Below, piece after piece: positions 38,301 to 48,200 of a DNA stretch of 64,000 nucleotides. Under the pieces are notes generated by a model. It saw only the letters and a program-made list of their open reading frames with translations, did not search any database and was not told the origin of the DNA. Origin of the DNA: Seriola aureovittata. Its lineage: Eukaryota; Chordata; Actinopteri; Carangiformes; Carangidae. The position numbers were made by a program, and so were the translations under genes. The first letter of the stretch is position 1, and the number at the start of each line of letters is the position of its first letter. The stretch lies in contig NC_079377.1 of assembly GCF_021018895.1 (NCBI RefSeq), positions 24,359,501 through 24,423,500 on the forward strand. Reading direction: 5' to 3'.

Positions 38301-39936
38301 CGAAGGGAATCCTGATCCACTCATAGAGACCCCATGGTGTCACAAAAGCGGTCAGAGGTCTGCTCTCCCTCGCCATAAATCCCTGATGGTACGCCTTTCC
38401 TTGATCGAGGAGAGAGAACCAAGAGTTGCCTCCTAGGCCATCCATTATATCTTGCACCCTGGGGATAGGCTGACGGTCAGGGAGCGTCTTCCTGTTCACC
38501 TCACGGTAGTCAATGCACAGTCGTAGACTGCCGTCCTTTTTCCGGACACAAACGACTGGTGAAGCATAAGGGGAGTTAGATTTCTCTACCCAACCCTGAG
38601 CGATGAGGTCACTCAGGTAGTCCTTCATTTCCTGATACAGTGGCTTAGGCACAGAGCGATATGTTTTTGCTACAGGCTCAGTGTCTTTCAAAGATATGCT
38701 AAGTTGTAACTTGTCTATGCAGCCAATATCCTCATCTGTTCTCGAAAAGGAGGCAGACTCCTCTCTTAACATCTGGCGAACGACTTCCTGCTCTGGCTTG
38801 CTGAGGTGACCTAGATTTACAGGTGGGTCCCAAACATTACTGTTAGATTGATCCTCTTTAGCCGTGATGTGATTTGTTGTGACTGACGATGGTGGACGTG
38901 ATCTTTCTAGCATAGAGGCTGGGTAGAAAGCCTGGACATGCTGGACAGTCCCAATAACAGTCCTCCCTGCTAACACTATGTCGTGATCTGTGGGATTCTG
39001 CACACTTATAGTAATAGAGGGTTTTTTTGTGCCTCTGGTCACCTCTACAAGCATGTCACACAGTTCAAGTCCCTCTGTCCAGCGCGGATTCACATCAGGC
39101 TCGAAGATTAGTATTGCATCCTCCTGTGGGGACTCCATGTGGACGTGACACTCAACTTGGACTGACATGTGTTTGGGTATGTTGATTCTCTCCCTTTTTG
39201 TCTTGACTACATACTCATTTGCTTGCTTGACACTGACTTGCTCAACAACAGCGGTTACTTGTTTTACAAAAGTGTCTGTGTGACCTGGGAATGCTGCCCT
39301 CACTGTTTTACTCAGCTGTTCCCTGTGAGTAGTGCCTGGTCGTTGCAATTCACTATCAATAATGATTTTGATTACATTAGAGCCAATGATTGGTTGAGCA
39401 AGGTTACCACCCTTCATTACGAGCGTGGGGACAATTATTTCTGTCTTAGATGCAGCCCCGGAAGCTAACCTGAAAGCTATCTCAACCCAACCTGTATATG
39501 GCATGCTCTCCCCATTTGCTGCCTTTATATCTAGGGCTGGTGTCACATCCAAAATGTCAGAAATGTCTCTTAGTCTTGTGTCTGGTAAGTGCACATCTTT
39601 CCATAACTCATCAATTATTGTCACCTGGGAGCCTGAGTCCCACAAAGCTTGGGTCCTTTGACCTTGAATGAAGCAGTTAACCATGTGTTTCTCTCCTACC
39701 AATGGGGCTCTTTTAGTCTGTCTTTTTGAGGGGGCGTTACATGAAAGAGGTTTACAATGTTTTTTGTGTTCAGCCCAATTATCAACTTGACATAATCTAG
39801 AACAATAAAGCACATTTTTACAGGCTGTGCACTGTTTCAGAATTACCCCTTCTCCCCTCTGTCCACAGTGTGCGCATTGCTGGGACCTTGCTGTGTGATG
39901 GGTCACTCCCTGTCCCGCGTGAATGACCTTCTCTCG
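35311..39936 (-). CDS. pol: Pol polyprotein: MYND finger, protease, RT, RNase H, integrase
   Basis: Read by -1 frameshift from gag. The frame is open from 39936 to the TGA at 35313-35311 and has no ATG at its start. Residues here are numbered from the GTG codon at 39906. A MYND-type zinc finger comes first (C11, C14, C26, C29, C35, C39, H47, C51). The aspartic protease has DSG at 90-92. The reverse transcriptase has D501 in SLLD and the catalytic YLDD at 563-566. RNase H has D740, E783, D809 and a D at 850 or 852. The integrase zinc-binding region has H994, H999, C1030 and C1032; its core is D1061, D1120, E1156, the D,D(35)E spacing. A GPY/F-like region lies near 1280-1330. The last ~190 residues are acidic, then Gln/Pro-rich, with no recognised domain. 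All catalytic residues are present and no stop or frameshift interrupts the frame, so the product could be functional. It replicates the element by reverse transcription and integrates the copy. Confidence 0.95.
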   Translation of the reverse strand, partial: REKVIHAGQGVTHHTARSQQCAHCGQRGEGVILKQCTACKNVLYCSRLCQVDNWAEHKKHCKPLSCNAPSKRQTKRAPLVGEKHMVNCFIQGQRTQALWDSGSQVTIIDELWKDVHLPDTRLRDISDILDVTPALDIKAANGESMPYTGWVEIAFRLASGAASKTEIIVPTLVMKGGNLAQPIIGSNVIKIIIDSELQRPGTTHREQLSKTVRAAFPGHTDTFVKQVTAVVEQVSVKQANEYVVKTKRERINIPKHMSVQVECHVHMESPQEDAILIFEPDVNPRWTEGLELCDMLVEVTRGTKKPSITISVQNPTDHDIVLAGRTVIGTVQHVQAFYPASMLERSRPPSSVTTNHITAKEDQSNSNVWDPPVNLGHLSKPEQEVVRQMLREESASFSRTDEDIGCIDKLQLSISLKDTEPVAKTYRSVPKPLYQEMKDYLSDLIAQGWVEKSNSPYASPVVCVRKKDGSLRLCIDYREVNRKTLPDRQPIPRVQDIMDGLGGNSWFSLLDQGKAYHQGFMARESRPLTAFVTPWGLYEWIRIPFGLMNAPAAFQRCMEDCLEGLRDDICIPYLDDTLVFSRTFEDHVEHVRAVLQRLRQHGIKLKSRKCEVFKREVRYLGRIVSAEGSKMDPADTVAVRALKEKRPQTVGELRAVMGLLSYYRQYIRDFSRIAGPLYALTGSDPKPDKHQDRNTRTKKVKGKFKGAPSHKLITWTDEHQLILERLIDCLVEPPILGFPDFNKSFILHTDASHQGLGAVLYQEQEGKLRVIAYASRTLTKAEKNYHLHSGKLEFLALKWAVSERFRDYLIGSSCTVYTDNNPLTYVLSTAKLNATGHRWVAELADFDLMIKYRPGKENCDADGLSRMPCDIEMMMEECTEEMSSPSVQATVQAVESDVSHTVWSMMSFECAETGEDTSTPFSKTDICRAQRDDQTIGPVIACKQSKEKPTREQLKSFNVQTKCLLRDWEKLTFDGDGILQRKTATRTQLVLPEKYKPTVLRQLHNEMGHQGVERTTSLIRDRFFWPHMQREIEHYVTQSCTCLKQKKPCRESRAPLVPIVTTQPFELVSIDFLHLDKCRGGYEYILLIVDHYTRFAQAYPTTSKSAKTVADKIFNDYALKFGFPLRIHHDQGGEFENQLFAQLKKNCGVMGSRTTPYHPQGNGQVERLNRTLLQMLRTLTEKQKSDWRESLPKLIYAYNSTRSEVTGFSPFYLLFGRSPRLPVDLLFGLTPETGTADHQEYMKKWKQQMQEAYEITKANAKKCAERSKKNHDSKVRSSVLNEGDRVLIRNMTPRGGTGKLRNHWEDCIHKVIRQVGKDMPIYEVIPEQGKARGRRILHRNLLLPCDHLPLEIQLKPAKVKRQITAQTRRDKDQTDQEKNNDDSDDDDYGYYPLRNQPVPQTQVHTDREDAEGFTQLMQDVEPEHQDVHQLERDTGDPLLEEDMSLQDEIALEARRPAPQSPAQREDHSENEQQYQRPVRERRPPRVFTYDQLGHPSCCGAGLPVNMMCYYSPTSYGAMHATSTWTAPVQHWNYQPAVAHGY

Positions 39937-39942
39937 TTTAAA
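39882..39942 (-). promoter_or_regulatory. -1 ribosomal frameshift signal: TTTAAAC, spacer, predicted pseudoknot
   Basis: The heptamer TTTAAAC lies at 39942-39936 in the correct phase of gag (T TTA AAC). After a 7-nt spacer, GGTCATT (39928-39922) can pair with AGTGACC (39907-39901), 7 bp including one T-G pair. GGGAC in the loop (39916-39912) can pair with GTCCC at 39886-39882, giving an H-type pseudoknot. The pol frame has a TGA just before the heptamer and is open after it; gag stops 30 nt downstream. Heptamer and frame relations are seen directly; the fold is by eye. Confidence 0.88.
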
Positions 39943-41510
39943 GGCTCACCTCCAAATTGTCTCTGTCCCTTTGCTCGACATCCTGCAAGGAAATGCTCGC
40001 TGCTGCCACACCTGTAACAGTGTGTGCAATAATCTTCAGCTCCACTCTGTTGACATCCAAAACATCTCCTCACTCGTCCACGATTTGGTGGAGGAAAACT
40101 GCGTTGTGGAGCAAATCTTTGCTGGTACTGAGCCGATCCGCCTCGATGTCTGGGGCCTGCATTGAACCAGTAGCTCTGTGACAAATCCTGCATCTGCTGA
40201 CCTGAGAACTGCAGTCCTGATGTGCCATCCGTACCCCCTGCTGGTGGTTGTGGTCTGGGCACGTGCTGGGGCTGTAGCATGGACTCTCTGATTTGAGACA
40301 CTTCAACTTTCAGGTCTTTCAGCACAGCTATCTCTGATTTAATCTCCTCAAGCTGGGAGAGAACGACAGGCGAAACTTTCGGATTTTGGTGAGTAGCTGG
40401 TTTTTCATTCTTTGCAGTAGGAACATCAGTTGACTGTGCCGAGTGTACAGTAACAGGTTTCTGTTGCCCGGCCATTTTCTTTTTCATCTGTCTCTCTGTC
40501 TCATAGGCACAGGCAGTGTTCATTCTCTCAAGCAACAGCTCATCGGAGATGTCAGCTTGCTCCAAATAAGGCTGAAGATCTCGCTTAATGCTGTCGTTCT
40601 GAAGTCCAGTTAACACAGTGTGAAGAAACATTTTTTTCACTAGCCCCGGATCATATTGGAGACCTGACTCCGATTCCTGTGAGGCAAACAAGATCTTTTG
40701 TCTAAGGTCGAGAGTGCGGATGAGGAAGTTCTGGGGGGTTTCTTTTAATCCCTGCACCTCGGAAGTCAACTGTGTATAGAGATCGGTTGCACTTTTCTCT
40801 TGGTAGTGTGAACGGAGGATTCGTCTCAATGTTGGTAAAGTTAAGTTCACTTTGCCCTCCAAATAGCTGCGAAGTTGCATGCCAGGCGCTATGGCTCTAA
40901 TCACTGCCTCCACAATCTCTAGTTCCGGGAACCCCTTGCTTAGCCCCTGTTCAATCTGGCGCGCTAAACTTGAAAACGTCAATTTGTCTTTTTGACCCGG
41001 CTCACCGATTTGTCCAGCAATTTTAAAGTCTTTGTGCCAGTAATGGGGTGGAGGATTGCGGGCTGTGTTCTGTGTTACCTGTCTGTTGTCCCCGTTGTTT
41101 TTGGTGTCTCTTTTCTCTTTGTTGTCTCTCCCGCTCTGTGTGCTAGCTAGCTGGAGCTGCAAGGCTTCAATTTCTTTTAATATTTTTTTCTCCTCTTCAT
41201 TTTGTTTTTTCTGCTGCTCCTCCGCTTGTTTTGCTGCACTAGCATCACACACAGCCTGCAACTCGATGATTTTGTCTTGAAGATCGAGTAATTCAGCCAT
41301 CCCTTGATCCTCAAGGTCCTCTAGCTCTTCTCTCTGGATGTAGCATGAGATTAGCGCGATGAGAGCCGTTCGTCCTTTGCTGCTAACATGCTCGAGCTCC
41401 GCTCCGGCTTGGATTAGATAGTCACACAGCTCCCCTAAACTTTCTTTGGGCAGCGAACACAATTCTCTTATAACTTCGAGTTGTAGTTTCTCTATCTCTG
41501 TCGACGCCAT
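39903..41510 (-). CDS. gag: Gag polyprotein (capsid and nucleocapsid), 535 aa
   Basis: The ATG at 41510 is in a strong context (AAGAATGGCG: A at -3, G at +4). The frame runs 535 codons to the TGA at 39905-39903. The N-terminal third is helical and charged, with a Gln/Glu/Lys-rich coiled-coil-like stretch near residues 85-130. The middle (about 175-345) is the Leu-rich capsid-type region typical of Ty3/gypsy Gag ([24 protein letters not shown]). Near the C-terminus is a Cys cluster (C483, C486, C495) and then a standard CCHC knuckle at C498, C501, H506, C511, expected to bind genomic RNA. It forms the particle that packages element RNA. There is no frame break. The last ~16 codons overlap the pol frame and contain the frameshift heptamer. 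Confidence 0.94.
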   Translation of the reverse strand: MASTEIEKLQLEVIRELCSLPKESLGELCDYLIQAGAELEHVSSKGRTALIALISCYIQREELEDLEDQGMAELLDLQDKIIELQAVCDASAAKQAEEQQKKQNEEEKKILKEIEALQLQLASTQSGRDNKEKRDTKNNGDNRQVTQNTARNPPPHYWHKDFKIAGQIGEPGQKDKLTFSSLARQIEQGLSKGFPELEIVEAVIRAIAPGMQLRSYLEGKVNLTLPTLRRILRSHYQEKSATDLYTQLTSEVQGLKETPQNFLIRTLDLRQKILFASQESESGLQYDPGLVKKMFLHTVLTGLQNDSIKRDLQPYLEQADISDELLLERMNTACAYETERQMKKKMAGQQKPVTVHSAQSTDVPTAKNEKPATHQNPKVSPVVLSQLEEIKSEIAVLKDLKVEVSQIRESMLQPQHVPRPQPPAGGTDGTSGLQFSGQQMQDLSQSYWFNAGPRHRGGSAQYQQRFAPQRSFPPPNRGRVRRCFGCQQSGAEDYCTHCYRCGSSEHFLAGCRAKGQRQFGGEPLNERRSFTRDRE

Positions 41511-41669
41511 TCTTTTAGCAGAGTGTGGGTGCTATCGGCGAAGTGGAACCGCTTTTATCTCTTTAGCAGTAGCTCTCCTGGTATATAACAATACCTCAGA
41601 TCACATGCAGCCGAAGACAGTTGGGGTTCCACGGCGGCCGACTCCTCACATGCTCCGGTAGTCCCGGTT

Positions 41670-41702
<33 letters not shown>

Positions 41703-41756
41703 GGATGTGTGACGGCTGGGGACACCTCTCGTAGATGTTTAACCACGCTGCACACT
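41511..41756 (-). other. 5' leader of the retrotransposon with an internal A28 tract
   Basis: Between the primer-binding site and the gag ATG, the RNA-sense strand carries TAT followed by 28 A (41699-41672). The rest of the leader is G+C-rich. No upstream frame overlapping gag was evaluated in detail. Packaging signals are expected here from retroelement biology but cannot be located by eye. Confidence 0.85.
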
Positions 41757-41774
41757 ATCCCAGCGGTGCCTCCA
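41757..41774 (-). other. primer-binding site complementary to tRNA-Thr(AGT)
   Basis: The plus strand reads ATCCCAGCGGTGCCTCCA, which is the 3' end of vertebrate tRNA-Thr(AGT) as I recall it, including the added CCA. The element-sense strand therefore begins TGGAGGCACC, 2 nt after the 5' LTR. The match stops at exactly 18 nt, the usual primer length. Confidence 0.85.
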
Positions 41775-41776
41775 AA

Positions 41777-42036
41777 TGTTACACCCCGATGCCGGGGAGA
41801 ATGATAACTTAAAGAAAAAAGGTGGAAAAACTACACGAGCACACTTTAGCAATTTCTTAGTATGTATTTTCTCCATTCGGCCATGCTGCTTCTCTTGGGT
41901 CAGCCATGCTGCTTCTTTTTTTCCAACGAACAGGCATCAACAATCAATCGCTGTCATGCTCAACATTAACAGACATGACACAATTAACAGGCATCAACAA
42001 TCAATCGCTGTCAGGCTCAACATTACAACCATGACA
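41777..42036 (-). repeat. 5' LTR, 260 bp
   Basis: Identical by eye to the 3' LTR, including its two 40-bp internal units. It drives element transcription leftward. No perfect TATA or AATAAA was identified; AAAATACAT in the middle is the closest TATA-like word. Confidence 0.96.
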
Positions 42037-42040
42037 TCAA

Positions 42041-42225
42041 GCTGTCATTTTAGTTTTTATTAGTTTTAGTCACGTTCATACTCTTTTTAGTCTAGTCAAG
42101 TTTTAGTCGACTAAAAGTCTGAGCATTTTAGTCTTATTTTAGTCAGAATCATCCATGACTATTTTAGTCTAGTTTTAGTCAATGAAAATTTTATTTTAGT
42201 CTCTTTCTAGTAATGCAATTCTATT
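42041..42225 (+). repeat. right piece of the TTTTAGTC-rich repeat
   Basis: Repeated TTTTAGTC, TAGTTTTAGTCA and GTCGACTAAAAGTC words over about 185 bp, interrupted on the left by the retrotransposon. This motif-rich sequence is a common vertebrate interspersed repeat whose family name I cannot give with confidence. Confidence 0.7.
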
Positions 42226-42263
42226 TAACCCAGTATAATATAAGCTTATACTATACTGGGTTA
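42226..42263. repeat. 38-bp near-perfect palindrome at the satellite edge
   Basis: Arms of 19 bp (TAACCCAGTATAATATAAG and its inverse) meet at AAGCTT without a loop; one base pair mismatches. The last bases run directly into the minisatellite. Confidence 0.93.
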
Positions 42264-45200
42264 CCTTAGTAACGGTCACTTTAGTAGCGCTCACTTTAGT
42301 AACGGTCACGTTAGTAAACGTCACTTTAGTAGCGATCACGTTAGTAGCGGTCACGTTAGTAACGGTCACGTTAGTAGCGGTCACTTTAGTAGCGGTCACT
42401 TTAGTAACGGTCACGTTAGTAAACGTCACTTTAGTAGCGATCACTTTAGTAACGGTCACGTTAGTAAACGTCACTTTAGTAGCGGTCACTTTAGTAGCGG
42501 TCACGTTAGTAACGGTCACTTTAGTAACGGTCACGTTAGTAAACGTCACTTTAGTAGCGATCACGTTAGTAGCGATCACGTTAGTAAACGTCACTTTAGT
42601 AGCGGTCACTTTAGTAGCGGTCACGTTAGTAACGGTCACTTTAGTAACGGTCACGTTAGTAAACGTCACTTTAGTAGCGGTCACTTTAGTAGTGGTCACT
42701 TTAGTAGCGGTCACTTTAGTAGCGATCACTTTAGTAACGGTCACGTTAGTAAAAGTCACGTTAGTAGCGGTCACGTTAGTAGCGCTCACTTTAGTAACGG
42801 TCACTTTAGTAACGGTCACGTTAGTAAACGTCACTTTAGTAGCGATCACGTTAGTAGCGGTCACGTTAGTAACGGTCACGTTAGTAGTGGTCACTTTAGT
42901 AGCGGTCACTTTAGTAACGGTCACGTTAGTAAACGTCACTTTAGTAGCGATCACGTTAGTAAACGTCACTTTAGTAGCGATCACGTTAGTAGCGGTCACG
43001 TTAGTAACGGTCACGTTAGTAGCGGTCACTTTAGTAACGGTCACGTTAGTAACGGTCACGTTAGTAGCGGTCACTTTAGTAACGGTCACGTTAATAGCGG
43101 TCACGTAGTAGCGGTCACTTTAGTAACGGTCACGTTAGTAACGGTCACTTTAGTAGTGGTCACGTTAGTAGCGGTCACGTTAGTAACGGTCACGGTAGTA
43201 ACGGTCACTTTAGTAGCGGTCACTTTAGTAAACGTCACTTTAGTAGCGATCACGTTAGTAGCGGTCACGTTAGTAACGGTCACGTTAGTAGCGGTCACTT
43301 TAGTAACGGTCACGTTAGTAAACGTCACTTTAGTAGCGGTCACTTTAGTAGCGGTCACTTTAGTAGCGGTCACTTTAGTAGCGGTCACTTTAGTAGTGGT
43401 CACGTTAGTAGCGCTCACTTTAGTAGCACTCACTTTGGTAACGGTCACGTTAGTAAACGTCACTTTAGTAGCGATCACGTTAGTAGCGGTCACGTTAGTA
43501 ACGGTCACGTTAGTAATGGTCACTTTAGTAGCGGTCACTTTAGTAACGGTCACGTTAGTAAACGTCACTTTAGTAGCGATCACGTTAGTAGCGGTCACGT
43601 TAGTATCGGTCACGTTAGTAACGGTCACTTTAGTAGCGGTCACGTTAGTAACGGTCACTTTAGTAGCACTCACTTTGGTAACGGTCACGTTAGTAAACGT
43701 CACTTTAGTAGCGATCACGTTAGTAGCGGTCACGTTAGTAACGGTCACTTTAGTAACGGTCACTTTAGTAGCGGTCACTTTAGTAACGGTCACGTTAGTA
43801 AACGTCACTTTAGTAGCGATCACGTTAGTAGCGGTCACGTTAGTATCGGTCACGTTAGTAACGGTCACTTTAGTAGCGGTCACGTTAGTAACGGTCACTT
43901 TAGTAGTGGTCACGTTAGTAGCGGTCACGTTAGTAACGGTCACGGTAGTAACGGTCACTTTAGTAGCGGTCACTTTAGTAGCGCTGACTTTAGTAACGGT
44001 CACGTTAGTAAACGTCACTTTAGTAGCGATCACGTTAGTAGCGATCACGTTAGTAAACGTCACTTTAGTAGCGGTCACTTTAGTAGCGGTCACGTTAGTA
44101 ACGGTCACTTTAGTAACGGTCACGTTAGTAAACGTCACTTTAGTAGCGGTCACTTTAGTAGCGGTCACTTTAGTAGCGGTCACTTTAGTAGCGATCACTT
44201 TAGTAACGGTCACGTTAGTAAACGTGACTTTAGTAGCGATCACGTTAGTAGCGGTCACGTTAGTAACGGTCACGTTAGTAGCGGTCACTTTAGTAGCGGT
44301 CACGTTAGTAGCGGTCACGTTAGTAACGGTCACGGTAGTAACGGTCACTTTAGTAGCGGTCACTTTAGTAAACGTCACTTTAGTAGCGATCACGTTAGTA
44401 GCGGTCACGTTAGTAACGGTCACGTTAGTAGCGGTCACTTTAGTAACGGTCACGTTAGTAAACGTCACTTTAGTAGCGGTCACTTTAGTAGCGGTCACTT
44501 TAGTAGCGGTCACTTTAGTAGTGGTCACGTTAGTAGCGCTCACTTTAGTAGCACTCACTTTGGTAACGGTCACGTTAGTAAACGTCACTTTAGTAGCGAT
44601 CACGTTAGTAGCGGTCACGTTAGTAACGGTCACGTTAGTAATGGTCACTTTAGTAGCGGTCACTTTAGTAACGGTCACGTTAGTAAACGTCACTTTAGTA
44701 GCGATCACGTTAGTAGCGGTCACGTTAGTATCGGTCACGTTAGTAACGGTCACTTTAGTAGCGGTCACGTTAGTAACGGTCACTTTAGTAGTGGTCACGT
44801 TAGTAGCGGTCACGTTAGTAACGGTCACGGTAGTAACGGTCACTTTAGTAGCGGTCACTTTAGTAGCGCTGACTTTAGTAACGGTCACGTTAGTAAACGT
44901 CACTTTAGTAGCGATCACGTTAGTAGCGATCACGTTAGTAAACGTCACTTTAGTAGCGGTCACTTTAGTAGCGGTCACGTTAGTAACGGTCACTTTAGTA
45001 ACGGTCACGTTAGTAAACGTCACTTTAGTAGCGATCACGTTAGTAACGGTCACGTTAGTAAACGTCACTTTAGTAGCGGTCACTTTAGTAGCGGTCACTT
45101 TAGTAGCGGTCACTTTAGTAGCGATCACTTTAGTAACGGTCACGTTAGTAAACGTGACTTTAGTAGCGATCACGTTAGTAGCGGTCACGTTAGTAACGGT

Positions 45201-48200
45201 CACGTTAGTAGCGGTCACTTTAGTAGCGGTCACTTTAGTAGCGGTCACTTTAGTAACGGTCACGTTAGTAAACGTCACTTTAGTAGCGATCACGTTAGTA
45301 GCGGTCACGTTAGTATCGGTCACGTTAGTAACGGTCACTTTAGTAGCGCTCACTTTAGTAACGGTCACGTTAGTAAACGTCACTTTAGTAGCGATCACGT
45401 TAGTAGCGGTCTCGTTAGTAACGGTCACGTTAGTAACGGTCACTTTAGTAGCGGTCACTTTAGTAAACGTCACTTTAGTAGCGATCACGTTAGTAGCGGT
45501 CTCGTTAGTAACGGTCACGTTAGTAGCGGTCACTTTAGTAGCGGTCACTTTAGTAAACGTCACTTTAGTAGCGATCACTTTAGTAACGGTCACGTTAGTA
45601 AACGTCACTTTAGTAGCGGTCACTTTAGTAGCGGTCACGTTAGTAACGGTCACTTTAGTAACGGTCACGTTAGTAAACGTCACTTTAGTAGCGATCACGT
45701 TAGTAGCGATCACGTTAGTAACGGTCACTTTAGTAGCGGTCACTTTAGTAGCGGTCACGTTAGTAACGGTCACTTTAGTAACGGTCACGTTAGTAAACGT
45801 CACTTTAGTAGCGATCACGTTAGTAACGGTCACGTTAGTAAACGTCACTTTAGTAGCGGTCACTTTAGTAGTGGTCACTTTAGTAGCGGTCACTTTAGTA
45901 GCGATCACTTTAGTAACGGTCACGTTAGTAGCGGTCACGTTAGTAGCGCTCACTTTAGTAACGGTCACTTTAGTAACGGTCACGTTACAAACGGTCACGT
46001 TAGTAGCGGTCACTTTAGTAGCGGTCACTTTAGTAACGGTCACGTTAATAGCGGTCACGTAGTAGCGGTCACTTTAGTAACGGTCACGTTAGTAACGGTC
46101 ACTTTAGTAGTGGTCACGTTAGTAGCGGTCACGTTAGTAACGGTCACGGTAGTAACGGTCACTTTAGTAGCGGTCACTTTAGTAAACGTCACTTTAGTAG
46201 CGATCACGTTAGTAGCGGTCACGTTAGTAACGGTCACGTTAGTAGCGGTCACTTAAGTAACGGTCACGTTAGTAAACGTCACTTTAGTAGCGGTCACTTT
46301 AGTAGCGGTCACTTTAGTAGCGGTCACTTTAGTAGTGGTCACGTTAGTAGCGCTCACTTTAGTAGCGCTCACTTTGGTAACGGTCACGTTAGTAAACGTC
46401 ACTTTAGTAGCGATCACGTTAGTAGCGGTCACGTTAGTAGCGGTCACTTTAGTAACGGTCACGTTACAAACGGTCACGTTAGTAGCGGTCACTTTAGTAG
46501 CGGTCACTTTAGTAACGGTCACGTTAATAGCGGTCACGTAGTAGCGGTCACTTTAGTAACGGTCACGTTAGTAACGGTCACTTTAGTAGTGGTCACGTTA
46601 GTAGCGGTCACGTTAGTAACGGTCACGGTAGTAACGGTCACTTTAGTAGCGGTCACTTTAGTAAACGTCACTTTAGTAGCGATCACGTTAGTAGCGGTCA
46701 CGTTAGTAACGGTCACGTTAGTAGCGGTCACTTTAGTAACGGTCACGTTAGTAAACGTCACTTTAGTAGCGGTCACTTTAGTAGCGGTCACTTTAGTAGC
46801 GGTCACTTTAGTAGTGGTCACGTTAGTAGCGCTCACTTTAGTAGCGCTCACTTTGGTAACGGTCACGTTAGTAAACGTCACTTTAGTAGCGATCACGTTA
46901 GTAGCGGTCACGTTAGTATCGGTCACGTTAGTAACGGTCACTTTAGTAGCGCTCACTTTAGTAACGGTCACGTTAGTAAACGTCACTTTAGTAGCGGTCA
47001 CGTTAGTAGCGGTCACGTTAGTAACGGTCATGTTAGTAGCGGTCACTTTAGTAGCGGTCACTTTAGTAACGGTCACATTAGTAACGGTCACGTTAGTAAC
47101 GGTCACTTTAGTAGCGGTCACGTAGTAGCGGTCACTTTAATAACGGTCACGTTAGTAACGGTCACGTTAGTAGTGGTCACGTTAGTAGCGGTCACGTTAG
47201 TAACGGTCACGGTAGTAACGGTCACTTTAGTAGCGGTCACTTTAGTAGCACTGACTTTAGTAACGGTCACGTTAGTAAACGTCACTTTAGTAGCGATCAC
47301 GTTAGTAGCGGTCACGTTAGTAACGGTCACGTTAGTAGCGGTCACTTTAGTAGCGGTCACTTTAGTAGCGGTCACGTTAGTAACGGTCACTTTAGTAGCG
47401 GTCACGTTAGTAGCGCTCACTTTAGTAGCGCTCACTTTGGTAACGGTCACGTTAGTAAACGTCACTTTAGTAGCGATCACGTTAGTAGCGGTCACGTTAG
47501 TAACGGTCACGTTAGTAACGGTCACTTTAGTAACGGTCACGTTAGTAAACGTCACTTTAGTAGCGGTCACTTTAGTAGCGGTCACTTTAGTAGCGGTCAC
47601 GTTAGTAACGGTCACTTTAGTAGTGGTCACGTTAGTAGCGGTCACTTTAGTAGCGCTCACTTTGGTAACGGTCACGTTAGTAAACGTCACTTTAGTAGCG
47701 ATCACGTTAGTAGCGGTCACGTTAGTAACGGTCACTTTAGTAGCGGTCACTTTAGTAACGGTCACGTTAGTAAACGTCACTTTAGTAGCGATCACGTTAG
47801 TAGCGGTCACGTTAGTATTGGTCACTTTAGTAGCGCTCACTTTAGTAACGGTCACGTTAGTAAACGTCACTTTAGTAGCGATCACTTTAGTAACGGTCAC
47901 GTTAGTAAACGTCACTTTAGTAGCGGTCACTTTAGTAGCGGTCACTTTAGTAGCGGTCACGTTAGTAACGGTCACTTTAGTAGTGGTCACTTTAGTAGCG
48001 CTCACTTTAGTAACGGTCACGTTAGTAACGGTCACTTTAGTAGCGCTCACTTTAGTAACGGTCACGTTAGTAACGGTCACTTTAGTAGTGGTCACGTTAT
48101 GTGGTCACTTTAGTAACGGTAACTTTAGTAGCGGTCACTTTAGTAGCGGTCACGTTAGTAGCGGTCACTTTAGTAACGGTCACGTTAGTAACGGTCACTT

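Larger units (their letters stand above)
34621..42036 (-). mobile_element. intact Ty3/gypsy LTR retrotransposon, 7416 bp
   Basis: A complete element on the minus strand. In its own order it has a 5' LTR (41777-42036), a primer-binding site (41757-41774), a leader with A28, gag, pol in the -1 frame, a 3' non-coding region with three 59-bp repeats, a short polypurine tract and a 3' LTR (34621-34880). TCAA at 34617-34620 and 42037-42040 is the 4-bp target duplication. The pol order is protease, reverse transcriptase, RNase H, integrase, which is the Ty3/gypsy order. No envelope-like frame follows pol. The LTRs read as identical base for base and both frames are open, so insertion was recent. Confidence 0.96.

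Noticed and set aside
39904..39906. GTG as an initiation codon for pol
   Set aside because: This is eukaryotic sequence and the codon overlaps the gag TGA. A frameshift heptamer 30 nt upstream in the correct phase, with the pol frame open from there, explains expression better.
41672..41699. Poly(A) tail of a retroposed transcript
   Set aside because: It lies inside the retrotransposon leader between primer-binding site and gag, with no flanking target duplication or LINE/SINE body.
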